A stretch of 54,209 nt of DNA from an uncultured Clostridia bacterium (GTDB taxonomy: Bacteria; Bacillota; Clostridia; TANB77; CAG-508). The notes beneath the pieces were generated by a model. It worked only from the letters and a program-made list of their open reading frames with translations, was not told the DNA's origin and did not search any database. Position numbers and translations under genes: made by a program. Location of the stretch: assembly GCA_944386135.1 (NCBI GenBank), contig CALWZW010000009.1, forward strand, positions 1 to 54,209, read 5' to 3'. Positions 25,489-35,460 of the stretch are shown here, one piece after another; the stretch's first letter is position 1; each line of letters starts with the position of its first letter.

Positions 25489-26832
25489 CTATTTGTCCTC
25501 CTTTTTTATTATTGCACTTTCAAAATCTATAAATGGTAAAGCTCCAAATTGTCCTTCAAAATATTTCTTCATATAATTATTTTCATTTTTTACATCAAAA
25601 TCAGATAATTTATATACATTACTTATATAACTATCTTTGTCTTTTTCTATAAACAATATTTGATCTCTTCTAAAAAATCTTTTTTGCAAAAATAAAGGAT
25701 TATGAGTATTAAATATCAGCTGTGCATTATTTTTATTTATATCTCTATTATTAAATAAATCTATAATTCCTCCAATAAGTTCTGGATGTATAGAACTATC
25801 TAATTCGTCTATTATAAAAATACCACCTTTATTGAATGACTCTATAAATTTCATCCAAAAATCAATTAATTTAGTTGTGCCCTTTGACTCTATATCTTTT
25901 GAATTTATAATAATTCCGCCTTTTCCTTTTAAGCCTTCTGGTTCATACATCGATCTAAGTACAAACTTTCCTTCATTTTCATCCTTCATATATACTATCT
26001 TTTGTGGTCCAAAATCAGCAAGCTCAACTAATTTATCTAATGATTTGTTTCTAAATAAAAAGTTTCCATCATCTGCATTATTAATTTTTATGTTTATTTT
26101 CTTTATATCAAAATTAACAACTGTAATCAATTTCTTTTGAAACCAATTTAAAATGTCATCAGCAATCTTTAAATTAATAATTGTCTTAAATGAGCTCGTT
26201 AAAAAAAGTGTCTCTTTATCCAAATTTTCATTAATACTTTTTTCTATATTAGATAATTCAGATAAATACTTTTTATTTTTTCCATATATTTCCAATACTT
26301 CTTCACTATTGTTTAAAACTACTTTGCTCTCGGTTCTTTCAAATAAATTTAGTTTATTTTCCTTTACTGATGTTCCAAAATCACTATATGTTATAATATT
26401 GAGTGCTTCATAAATTATACTTCTATCTTTTCCTATTAATGGATTCATAACTCTTAATTTTAGTATATAATTATATATATTTAAATCATTCTTGAAAGTT
26501 ATTTCAAATTCAATCGGTTCTACCATCTTATTCACATCATGAATAAAAGCTGCAATTTCTAGCTTATTTATATCTTCGTTATTAATTTGTTTTTTTATTG
26601 TTCCATTTATTACAATTTCACGCAAAGTATCTATTGCTGTAATTATTGTTGTCTTTCCACTAGCATTAGCACCATATATAACCATTGCTGGTAATACATT
26701 CTTTTTTAGTCTTCCTTTCTTAACATTAATTAGTCTATCTTGATATTCTCTTTTATTATTATCAGCAAACATATTAAGTTCGGTTGTATTATAGAAAGAC
26801 TTGAAATTTTTCATTTTAAAATTTAATAACAT
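25489..26832 (-). CDS. RloA-like AAA ATPase of a two-gene defence system
   Basis: This 447-residue ABC/SMC-type ATPase has the N-terminal MKNFKSFYNTTELNMFADNN, Walker A GANASGKT (about 54-61), and Walker B with IFIIDELDSSIHPEL followed by NTHNPLFLQKRFFRRDQILF near the C-terminus. A long helical insertion separates the halves. AAA15/AAA_21 ATPases of this type sense infection and act with RloB or other TOPRIM-type partners. GGGGAGG and a promoter at 26871-26898 precede it, so the pair forms its own unit inside the polysaccharide locus. Confidence 0.87.
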   Translation of the reverse strand: MLLNFKMKNFKSFYNTTELNMFADNNKREYQDRLINVKKGRLKKNVLPAMVIYGANASGKTTIITAIDTLREIVINGTIKKQINNEDINKLEIAAFIHDVNKMVEPIEFEITFKNDLNIYNYILKLRVMNPLIGKDRSIIYEALNIITYSDFGTSVKENKLNLFERTESKVVLNNSEEVLEIYGKNKKYLSELSNIEKSINENLDKETLFLTSSFKTIINLKIADDILNWFQKKLITVVNFDIKKINIKINNADDGNFLFRNKSLDKLVELADFGPQKIVYMKDENEGKFVLRSMYEPEGLKGKGGIIINSKDIESKGTTKLIDFWMKFIESFNKGGIFIIDELDSSIHPELIGGIIDLFNNRDINKNNAQLIFNTHNPLFLQKRFFRRDQILFIEKDKDSYISNVYKLSDFDVKNENNYMKKYFEGQFGALPFIDFESAIIKKEDK

Positions 26833-26870
26833 ATATTCCTCCCCATTTATAATATATATGTTTCAATATA

Positions 26871-26898
26871 ATTATACCATATTTTCATATTATTTCAA
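26871..26898 (-). promoter_or_regulatory. Promoter of the RloA/RloB genes
   Basis: TTGAAA (26898-26893), 16 bases and TATAAT (26876-26871) on the minus strand, about 40 bases before the ATG. The rest of the 26900-27057 spacer shows no gene. Confidence 0.75.
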
Positions 26899-27057
26899 TA
26901 TTTATTTGCTAAAAAATCGCATTTTGATATATGTAATGTTGTTTTTATCAGTTAAAATAAATATATATTCTTTGTAATTTTGAGTATTTTATTATAAATA
27001 TCTCAAGTTTTTCGTGGTTAAATCACGTTTTTGGTTATGCGATATATGTTTGCTTAA

Positions 27058-27097
27058 AAAAATACCAGAAGAAGTTTAAGCTTCTTCTGGTATTTTT
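27058..27097. terminator. Strong terminator of the polysaccharide operon
   Basis: AAAAATACCAGAAGAAG (27058-27074) and CTTCTTCTGGTATTTTT (27081-27097) form a perfect 17-bp stem with a six-base loop. It lies directly after the MBOAT stop and ends the long minus-strand glycan transcript. Confidence 0.92.
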
Positions 27098-27098
27098 T

Positions 27099-28595
27099 CT
27101 AAAATTGAAAATATATAAATGAGCTTTCATCAAATGCTGGTCCCCATACTCCGAATACTAGAACCACTAATATAGCAACTATATAAAATGCCCATCTAAA
27201 CCATCTCTCTTGTTTATATACCCATTCTCTTACGTTGTATCCTTTCCATTTTATAAAATCAGCTACAAGTAAGATGATTATTGATAAAATCATGAATTGA
27301 AATTCTTTTCTTCCAAGTCCTAATTCAAATAAGCTTTCATCAAATAATATCCATGGGTTATATGTTGTAAATATACTCTTTATCATGCTTAATGCTTCTT
27401 TTGCTCTGCTAGCTCTAAAGAATATCCACGTAAAGTCTATTAATATAAATGTTGTAATAATTTTATATATCTTGTGACTTGCTGTTTCTCTATTTAAGTG
27501 TAATTTCTTAACTAGCCAATCTCTTACACCTTTTAATCTGTCTCCTATGATTTGGAAAATTCCATTTAGTCCTCCCCAAATAACATAAGACCATTGAGCT
27601 CCATGCCATAATCCACTTACTAAGAATACTATCATTATGTTTATGTATTTTCTTAACTTTCCTTTTCTGTTTCCTCCTAGAGGTATATATAGATAGTCTC
27701 TAAACCATGATGAAAGTGATATATGCCATCTTCTCCAGAATTCAGCAACTGATGTTGAGAAATATGGGCAATTAAAGTTTTCTGTTAAGTTAAATCCCAT
27801 AACCTTTGCTGCACCAACTGCTATTGTTGAATAGCCTGAAAAGTCACAATATATTTGGAAAGCAAATAGAACTGCTGCAACGACTATGTACATTCCCCCA
27901 TATTCTGGGAAATTATTGAATATTGTATCAACCACAACTACTACTCTATCAGCTATAACTATCTTTTGGAATCCACCCCAAATCATAAGTAGTAATCCAT
28001 CTTTTACTCTTTGGCTGTCAAAATCATGTCTTTCATTTATTTGTGTTAATATACTCTTTGCTCTACCAATTGGTCCTGCAAGAAGTTGTGGGAAGAATGA
28101 TACAAATAATGCATATTTAAGGAAATTCTTTTCTGTCTTTACATCTCCCCTATACACATCTATCGTGTATCCTATTGCTTGGAATATGTAAAATGATATT
28201 CCAACAGGTAATACTATATCAAATGATGGATTTAGAATTTGCATATTTAGTGCACTTAAAACCCTGTTTATGTTATCAATTGCAAAGTCAAAATATTTGA
28301 ATACAAATAATATTCCTAAGTTTAATATAACACTTGCTGCAACATATATTTTCTTGCGTCTTGTCCTTCTTTTTTCATCATCAATTTTTTTATTTGCTCT
28401 GTCTATTAAAATTCCACTTGCATAAGTAATAACTGTTGAAGCAAGTAATATTAGAGCATATTTGGCATTCCAACACATATAGAAATAGTAACTTGCAATT
28501 AATAGCCAAATATATCTAATTTTATGTGGTATTAGGAAATATATTAAAGTTACTATTGGAAAAAATATCAAAAAGTTGTATGAATTAAATAACAT
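27099..28595 (-). CDS. MBOAT-family O-acyltransferase (AlgI/DltB-like)
   Basis: This 498-residue polytopic enzyme shows MBOAT landmarks: GISFYIFQAIGYTIDVYRG, FAFQIYCDFSGYSTIAVGAA, FWRRWHISLSSWFRDYLYIP and the active-site histidine in FLVSGLWHGAQWSYVIWGG. MBOAT proteins pass acyl groups across the membrane to a partner SGNH-type protein, as AlgI does with AlgJ/AlgX and DltB with DltD. Three SGNH-like proteins are encoded immediately upstream. The glycan of this locus is therefore probably O-acetylated. GGGGAG precedes the ATG. Confidence 0.93.
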   Translation of the reverse strand: MLFNSYNFLIFFPIVTLIYFLIPHKIRYIWLLIASYYFYMCWNAKYALILLASTVITYASGILIDRANKKIDDEKRRTRRKKIYVAASVILNLGILFVFKYFDFAIDNINRVLSALNMQILNPSFDIVLPVGISFYIFQAIGYTIDVYRGDVKTEKNFLKYALFVSFFPQLLAGPIGRAKSILTQINERHDFDSQRVKDGLLLMIWGGFQKIVIADRVVVVVDTIFNNFPEYGGMYIVVAAVLFAFQIYCDFSGYSTIAVGAAKVMGFNLTENFNCPYFSTSVAEFWRRWHISLSSWFRDYLYIPLGGNRKGKLRKYINIMIVFLVSGLWHGAQWSYVIWGGLNGIFQIIGDRLKGVRDWLVKKLHLNRETASHKIYKIITTFILIDFTWIFFRASRAKEALSMIKSIFTTYNPWILFDESLFELGLGRKEFQFMILSIIILLVADFIKWKGYNVREWVYKQERWFRWAFYIVAILVVLVFGVWGPAFDESSFIYFQF

Positions 28596-28613
28596 TTTTT
28601 GCTCCCCTTTCTA

Positions 28614-29916
28614 TTAAAACCATACTGTATCTATTTCTTCACCTGTTCTGTTATCCCAGGTTGTTATTTTTATTGTTTTATTTTTGTTTTCTTCAAATGC
28701 ACTATCGTCTATTGAATAATTATTGTCAAGATTTTTTAATAGTTCATATAACGTTGTTCCTTCGTTTATTTTTCTTGTACTTGATATTTTGATTTCATAC
28801 TTAATGTCTTCTTCTCCATATAGTAACATTAGGTAATTATTTAATTCCTCGCTATTGTTCTTTAAATTACTAATTTTAAAATCTATATATTCATCATAAT
28901 CTTCATACCAGAAGTTATATGTCGCATTTTCTCTTTGGTCTGGTATGTCGTAGTTTTCCATTATGTATTTGCCTAAGTAATCTGTAACTTTCCTTGCTCC
29001 TGATGGGTTTAGGTGTTCTGAGTCATAACAATCTGTGCTATAATTTACTGTATTCATACTTAAAAAATTAATATAATTTACGTTATATTCATCACAGATA
29101 TCTTGTACATATTTTGATGTTGATATTTGTTTAGTATCAGCTGGATATGGAATATATGTAACCAATACTTCTATATTATTTTCTTGGCAATATTCTATCA
29201 TTTTTCTTAAATATTTCATATTTATAGTTTCTTCATCTCTATATTTCTCTATCTCACTAAAATTGTTGATTTTTTCAGGTTCAGTAACTTTAATTCTAGA
29301 CTCTGCTCCTTTTTCATATTGATTATTAACTATAAAGTCATCTTTAGTTAGCTCATTCCATCTTGAATGATATAGTGAAAAATCGAATAAATATTCAACA
29401 CTTTTATCTAATATATCTTCTCCATCAAATAAATCTTTTATTGTTAAATATTTTGTATATGATATTGGATATGAATCTAATGTATAATGTGATTCGACTC
29501 TCTTTACTTTATTTAGCTTGTCCGTATGATGAACCATATATGTATCTATTACAACTAGTTTAGGAGCATTAGTTTGTTCTAACGCCAATAATAGATTATA
29601 ATAAGACAATACTAGTCTCTCTCCATAATTTGCCATATTATATGAAACAATTCCATAATCATTCCATAATTGCATTGGAAATATTCCATTTAGCATATGA
29701 CTACTTCCGAAAAATAGTACATCAAATTCTTCTTGATAGAAAAAATCCGCAATCTTAGCATTTGAATTTTTTCGTTTCGTTAAATTATATACCACTTCAA
29801 AGCATATGATTAATATCATAAAAAATATAATTAACTTTATGAAGCCTCGAATCCTCTTTTTAGCGATATATCCGTGTGTGTACAGTCTGTGGCATTACGT
29901 CGTTTTTTTGTTTCAT
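28614..29916 (-). CDS. SGNH/DltD-like acyl-transfer protein A, needs +1 shift at CGG codon 15
   Basis: The true start is ATG 29916 with GGGGAGAA upstream. The first codons read MKQKNDVMPQTVHT, then CGG (29874-29872), and the zero frame stops four codons later. Skipping the C of CGGA gives Gly-YIAKKRIRGFIKLIIFFM and continues in frame with the membrane helix ILIICFEVVYN and the rest, 433 residues in all. The outer domain has the SGNH-like block DVLFFGSSHMLNGIFPMQ and the His block DSEHLNPSGARKVTDYLG. It is a type II membrane protein, probably completing acyl transfer started by the MBOAT enzyme. It is the first of three tandem paralogues. Confidence 0.9.
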
Positions 29917-29935
29917 TTTATAATTTCTCCCCTTA

Positions 29936-31238
29936 TTAAAACCATACTGTGTCTATTTCTTCTCCTGTTCGATTATCATAAGTTGTTATTTTTATTGTTT
30001 TATTTTTGTTTTCTTCAAATGCACTATCGTCTATTGAATAATTATTGTCAAGATTTTTTAATAGTTCATATAGTATTGTTCCTTCGTTTATCTCTCTTGA
30101 ACTTGATATTTTGATTTCATACTTAATATCTTCTTCATCATATAATAGCATTAAGTAATTGTTTGAGTTTTTCTTATTCTTTTCTAAATTTTCTATTTTT
30201 AAATCTATATATTCGTCATAGTCCTTATACAAAAAACTATATGCCTCATTTTCTCTTTGGTCTGGTATGTCATAGTTTTCCATTATGTATTTGCCTAAAT
30301 AATCTGTAACTTTTCTTGCTCCTGAAGGATTTAGGTGTGAATCTTCATCATAGCAATCTGTATTGTAATCTACTACATCCATTGATAAAAAGTTAATGTA
30401 ATTTACATCATATTCATCACATATTATTTGTAGATACTTTGAAACTTTTATAGATATATCACCAGCTGGGTATGGTAAATATGTAACCAATACTTCTATG
30501 TCGTTTTCTTTGCAATACTCTATTATTTTTTTTAAATATAGCATATTTATAGTTTCTTCTTCATTATATATATTTATATCATTAAAATCACTTGTTCTAT
30601 TAGGAGTTGCAACCGATATTCTAGACTCTGCTCCTTTTTCATATTTTTTACCACTTATAAAGTCGTCTTCTATCAATTCATCCCATCTTGAATGATATAA
30701 TGAAAAATTAAATAAAAATTCTACTTCTCTTTCTAATATATTTTTTTCATCAAATATATTTTTTACTGCTAGATATTTTGTATATGATATTGGATATGCA
30801 TCAAGTGAATTATGTATATGTTCCTCATCCATTATTATTTTTTCATTAAATATGGTTGACCATCCATCTATCACTATAAGCTCTGAATTTGTATGTTCTT
30901 GTGATAATAACATATTATAGTATGTAGTAGAAATTGACTCACTTGGATTTCCCATATTATATGCAACTATTCCGTAGTCATTCCACAATTGCATTGGAAA
31001 TACTCCGTTCATCATGTGACTGCTTCCGAAAAACAATACATCAAAGTTTTCCTCTTGACTAAAAAAATCTGCCGTTTTTTCATACGCATATTTTCGTTTT
31101 GTTAAATTATATACAACTTCAAAACATATAATCAATATAATCAAAAATACAATTACCTTTGTGAAACCGAGAATTCTCTTTTTAGTGATATATCCGTGTG
31201 TGTACAGGCTGTAGTGTTACATCATTTTTTTGCTTCAT
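29936..31238 (-). CDS. SGNH/DltD-like acyl-transfer protein B, needs +1 shift at CGG codon 15
   Basis: Start at ATG 31238, with AAGGT upstream. It reads MKQKNDVTLQPVHT, then CGG (31196-31194), and the zero frame stops four codons on. The +1 frame gives Gly-YITKKRILGFTKVIVFL and the membrane helix, then the domain with NFDVLFFGSSHMMNGVFPMQ and DEDSHLNPSGARKVTDYLG, 433 residues in all. It is closely related to A, with an almost identical C-terminal 60 residues, but about half of the residues differ in the centre. The shared CGG at codon 15 must predate or have survived this divergence. Role as for A, possibly with a different acceptor sugar. Confidence 0.9.
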
Positions 31239-31260
31239 TTTCTACCTTTTTTCCCCCTAA

Positions 31261-32569
31261 TTAAAACCATACTTTATCTATTTCTTCTCCTGTTCTATTA
31301 TCCCATGTTGTTATGTTTATTGTTTTGTCTTTGTTTTTCTCGAATGCACTATCGTCTATTGAATAATTATTGTCAAGATTTTTTAATAGTTCATATAGCG
31401 TTGTTCCTTCATTTATTTCTCTTGTACTTGATATTTTGATTTCATATCTAATGTCATCTTCTCCATATAGTAGCATCAAATAATTATTTAAATTTTTCTT
31501 ATTTTTTTCCAAGTTATCTATTTTTAAATCTATATATTCATTATAATCTTCATACCAAAAGCTATATGCCTTGTTCTCTCTTTGGTTTGATATATTATAA
31601 TTCTCCATTATGTATTTTCCCAAATATTCCGTTACTTTCCTTGCACCAGATACATTCAAATGAGAATTTGCATCTTTGCAATCTATGCTATAATTAATCA
31701 ATTTTATATTCAGAAAATTAATATAATTAACATTATATTCATCGCATATCGTCTGTACATATTTTGATGAAGCTATTTCTTTTTCATTAGCTGGAAAAGG
31801 TAAATAAGTAACTAATATTTCAATGTCATTTGATTTACAATATTCTATAATTTTTCTTAGATATTCCATATTAACTGTTTCTTCTTTGTCATAAATTCCT
31901 ACATTATCAAAATTGATAATTTTATTTGGCTTGGCTATTTGAACCAAATAAGATGCTCCTTTTCCATAAGTATTTTTAATAGAAAAATCGTCTTTTTCTA
32001 GTTCTTTCCATCTTGCATGATATAATGAAAAATTGAATAAATACTCAAATTCATTTTCTATTATGTCTTTTCCATCAAATAATTCTGCTATTGCTTTATA
32101 TTTTTCATATGATAGTGGATATGCATCAAATGTATTGTGCATTGAATTAGATATATTTTTTCTATAAAGTTTATCATCTAATTCTATTCTATATGTATCT
32201 ATCACAATTAATTTTGGTTTTGTCTCTTTGCATGCAAGTTTCAAATTATAATAAGAAATAGCAATAGTTGAACTTGATTGTGCCATATTATATGAAATAA
32301 TTCCATAATTATCCCATAATTGCATAGGTAAAATCCCATTCATTACATGGCTGCTTCCAAAAAATAATACGTCAAAGTTTTGTTCTTGATTAAAAAAATC
32401 AAGTGATTTAGCATATGCTTCTTTTCTTTTTGTTACATTATATATCATTTCAAAACAAATAAATAAGATGATAAGAAAAATTACACATTTTGTTAAATCA
32501 TAAAGCCTTTTTCTCTTAAATTTACCGTATATGTATAGTCTGTAAATTTTCGATGCTTTGTTGTTTCAT
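31261..32569 (-). CDS. SGNH/DltD-like acyl-transfer protein C, needs +1 shift at CGG codon 15
   Basis: Start at ATG 32569, preceded by AAGGAGAA. It reads MKQQSIENLQTIHI, then CGG (32527-32525), and the very next zero-frame codon is TAA. Skipping the C gives Gly (GGT here, not GGA), then KFKRKRLYDLTKCVIFLIIL, the membrane helix and FDVLFFGSSHVMNGILPMQL to the His block ANSHLNVSGARKVTEYLG, 435 residues in all. It is the most diverged of the three paralogues, yet keeps CGG at the same codon. The fourth base T shows the effect is not limited to CGGA. Confidence 0.9.
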
Positions 32570-32650
32570 TTTTTCTCCTTATGATTATTAATTATTAGCT
32601 GAAATCATTTTTTATTATTACTTCATTTAATTATTTAATATGTTCCTCTT

Positions 32651-34060
32651 TTATACTTTAAACTTCAATGTCTTATTCATTATTTTTTTCATATTATCTT
32701 TGTTTACTATAAAGAAATATACAATTGCTACTCCAACATTGAGGATATTTAATACCATATTATTAATGTAATTTATTATTGTCATATATATTAACATTCC
32801 TGCTGCAATATATACACTTTTACTAAATTTTAAGTCTATTTCTTTCTTTACTTTTACATATCTAATAATGAAAAGAGCCAAATATGCTACTAAAGTTGAT
32901 ATCGTTGCTGCATATAGTCCGATAAAATTTATTAAAGCTAAATGAACAACTATATTTATAATAGCAGCAATTATTGTTGTTGACCCATTTGTCTTTGAGT
33001 CCATTTTAGCAACATATATTCCTCCAATAAATTGTGCTAACATAGAAAGAACTATAGCTATCATTAATATAGGTACCTGATAATATCCTGCAAAGTATTC
33101 TTCTGTAAATAATACATTGAATATAATAAAATTTCCACTTAAAATAAGTATGCATATTGATGTTAATATTACAAACATATTGTTCATGATTGAACTGTAA
33201 TATTTATCTCTATCTTTGTCATTTATAGTTTCAGTTGCATTCTCTTGCCATGACATATGAAACACACTGAATATTGTTTGACAAAGATTTGGAATTTTAT
33301 TTGCAACTGCTAATATAGCATTCATTGAGGTACCTAATACACTTCCTACTATTGTTCTATCTGATGCACTTATGCACCACCATGATAGTGCATTAGGAAT
33401 CATAGGTAAAGAGTATTTTATCATTTTTTTAGCCATTAATTTATCAAAGCATTTAAATGAAACATATTCGAAAAACTTTGCTCTTACCATCATAAATATT
33501 GCACTTATTAGATATCCTATACTATAACCTAATATTATACCAATAAGTCCTAAATTCATGAATTTAACCAAAATGGTTACTGAAATTACCATTGCTATAA
33601 CATATATAATATTAGCAACAGCATATACTTTTAACTTTTTTAGTCCTCTTAAAATCCAGCCCATAAGGTTATTAATTGTTTCTGCAATTAGTAATATTAT
33701 GAAATAAACTGCAAGATTTCTAATCTGTTCAAAAAAAACAGATAATATTGCCGTAAAAATAATACATAAGATAAATCCAATCAAATTTATTATAATAGCA
33801 TCTGTGATAATGTTTTTCTTTTCATTCTCTTTATTAGCGTCTAATAAATATCTAAACATAGCTTCTGCACATTCAAGTGTAATTATTGGCATTAGAAAAG
33901 ATATGTATGTTACTATTAAGTCAAAAGTACCATAATCTGCTTGAGATAACCATCTAGTAAATAAAGGAGTCATTATAAACATAATACCTCTTGTGCATAT
34001 TTTTCCAAAGGTTAATATAGCAGTATTTTTTACTAATCTTTCACTTCTATTGTTTTCCAT
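32651..34060 (-). CDS. Wzx-like polysaccharide flippase (MATE/MVF family)
   Basis: This 469-residue protein has 12 to 14 membrane helices. The N-terminal KNTAILTFGKICTRGIMFIM and PLFTRWLSQADYGTFDLI are the usual Wzx/RfbX signature, and ALSWWCISASDRTIVGSVLG follows mid-protein. It would flip the undecaprenyl-linked repeat unit across the membrane for polymerisation by the Wzy-like protein encoded just upstream on the same transcript. Confidence 0.93.
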   Translation of the reverse strand: MENNRSERLVKNTAILTFGKICTRGIMFIMTPLFTRWLSQADYGTFDLIVTYISFLMPIITLECAEAMFRYLLDANKENEKKNIITDAIIINLIGFILCIIFTAILSVFFEQIRNLAVYFIILLIAETINNLMGWILRGLKKLKVYAVANIIYVIAMVISVTILVKFMNLGLIGIILGYSIGYLISAIFMMVRAKFFEYVSFKCFDKLMAKKMIKYSLPMIPNALSWWCISASDRTIVGSVLGTSMNAILAVANKIPNLCQTIFSVFHMSWQENATETINDKDRDKYYSSIMNNMFVILTSICILILSGNFIIFNVLFTEEYFAGYYQVPILMIAIVLSMLAQFIGGIYVAKMDSKTNGSTTIIAAIINIVVHLALINFIGLYAATISTLVAYLALFIIRYVKVKKEIDLKFSKSVYIAAGMLIYMTIINYINNMVLNILNVGVAIVYFFIVNKDNMKKIMNKTLKFKV

Positions 34061-34090
34061 ATTTCCTCCTTTATTTTATGTAATGTTTTC

Positions 34091-35443
34091 TCACTGCTTG
34101 ATTTCTTTACTTTTATGTTTTTTTATGTATTTTTCATTTAATTCTTGTATTTTCTGCTTAATATCTGTTATTATTTCCTTTAATTTCTTGCCTGTTGCTG
34201 TAAAATCATCAATACTTTGATATGATGCTAATGCAAATAACAATAGGAAATGAATTCTATAATAGCTTACTGTCCAATAGTCTAGAACTATTAATGTTAA
34301 TAATGTTCCTATAAAGAATAAATTTAAATTTTCTTTTTTATTCTTGTAATTTTTAAACAATTTAATTATCGATATAGGCATCCAAGCATAAAATAATACA
34401 AATCCAATAATTCCAAAATCTGCAAGTAACTCTATAAAATTATTATGGGAATATCTAAATACTCCAGTATCATCTCTAAATTCAAATTTGAACCCATCTG
34501 TTCCGAGTCCAAAAATAGGGTTTTTACTAATATATCCAATTCCTTTATCAACCATTCTACTCCTTTGTGAAATAGATGCATCTTTTGCTTCTCCTGTAAT
34601 TTCCATTATTAAACTGTCTATTCTACTTCCTAATAGATTATATAAGAAATCAATGTTCATTACTGCATAAATCCCAATCATAGCAATCACTAAAAAAATT
34701 ACAAGATATTTAGTAGCTGACTTTAGTGTGATTTTCTTACCTAATGCCAAATAAAATATTACAAATAATATTGGAACCAAAAATAGTTTTCTCGTCCCTG
34801 TTAATATAGCAACTATTAGTAAGGAAATTAATATGATTCCTTCTTTTATTGGTTTATTTTTACTATTTTCTGCTATATTTAACATTTGATATGTTATAAA
34901 TAAGAGGCTTATTGTAATATTATATGTTAATGCCATTCTGGAACCATATCTTCCTTCAAATACATATGTACCTAACCTTGAAGAACTATGTAATATTGCA
35001 TATTCATATACCATTGTATAAATAGATACTAATATTGTACCTATTACAAATGTTTTCCCTATAATATTTACAGTTTCTTTTACACTTTTAGTCATTAAAT
35101 TTAATAACCTAATTGCACATACTATAGAAATAAAATTAAATAACATATTCTTAACCATATAATATCCATATGATGCATAATCTTCATATTCACTTGCTAA
35201 TGTAGAATCTACCCTAAATAATGCATATATAATTAAAATGGTATATGATATTTCAAATCCTGTTAGTTTATTTATTTTTTTTCTTTGTATGATATTAATA
35301 AAGTAGCATAACATACAAAGGAAGCCTAGTATGTAATGCACACTTATTGTATATATTGGCATCATAGGTATAGATGATATAAATAAAATTGCAATAGCTT
35401 TATAAAGCTTTTCTAATTTTGTATTTACTATACTTTCTTCCAA
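34091..35443 (-). CDS. Wzy-like polymerase / O-antigen ligase family protein
   Basis: This 450-residue protein has about 11 membrane helices. The large extracytoplasmic loop carries the Wzy_C pattern SRMVDKGIGYISKNPIFGLG, then YSHNNFIELLADFGIIGFVL. In Wzx/Wzy systems this enzyme joins repeat units outside the membrane. It lies between the flippase and glycosyltransferase genes, completing the set. Ligase versus polymerase cannot be decided from sequence alone. Confidence 0.9.
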   Translation of the reverse strand: MEESIVNTKLEKLYKAIAILFISSIPMMPIYTISVHYILGFLCMLCYFINIIQRKKINKLTGFEISYTILIIYALFRVDSTLASEYEDYASYGYYMVKNMLFNFISIVCAIRLLNLMTKSVKETVNIIGKTFVIGTILVSIYTMVYEYAILHSSSRLGTYVFEGRYGSRMALTYNITISLLFITYQMLNIAENSKNKPIKEGIILISLLIVAILTGTRKLFLVPILFVIFYLALGKKITLKSATKYLVIFLVIAMIGIYAVMNIDFLYNLLGSRIDSLIMEITGEAKDASISQRSRMVDKGIGYISKNPIFGLGTDGFKFEFRDDTGVFRYSHNNFIELLADFGIIGFVLFYAWMPISIIKLFKNYKNKKENLNLFFIGTLLTLIVLDYWTVSYYRIHFLLLFALASYQSIDDFTATGKKLKEIITDIKQKIQELNEKYIKKHKSKEIKQ

Positions 35444-35460
35444 ATGTATTACACCTCATT

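Noticed and set aside
28614..29819. ATG 29819 as the start of SGNH-like protein A
   Set aside because: It lies in the middle of the membrane helix with no ribosome site, while ATG 29916 has GGGGAGAA and a conserved N-terminus reached through the CGG shift. The same holds for the two paralogues.
1373..32569. The eight frame breaks as ordinary sequencing or assembly errors
   Set aside because: Random indels would not all fall at an in-frame CGG, all need a skip of exactly one C and all restore glycine. They are not homopolymer errors, and the same CGGA string occurs many times out of frame without a break. Raw reads should still be checked.
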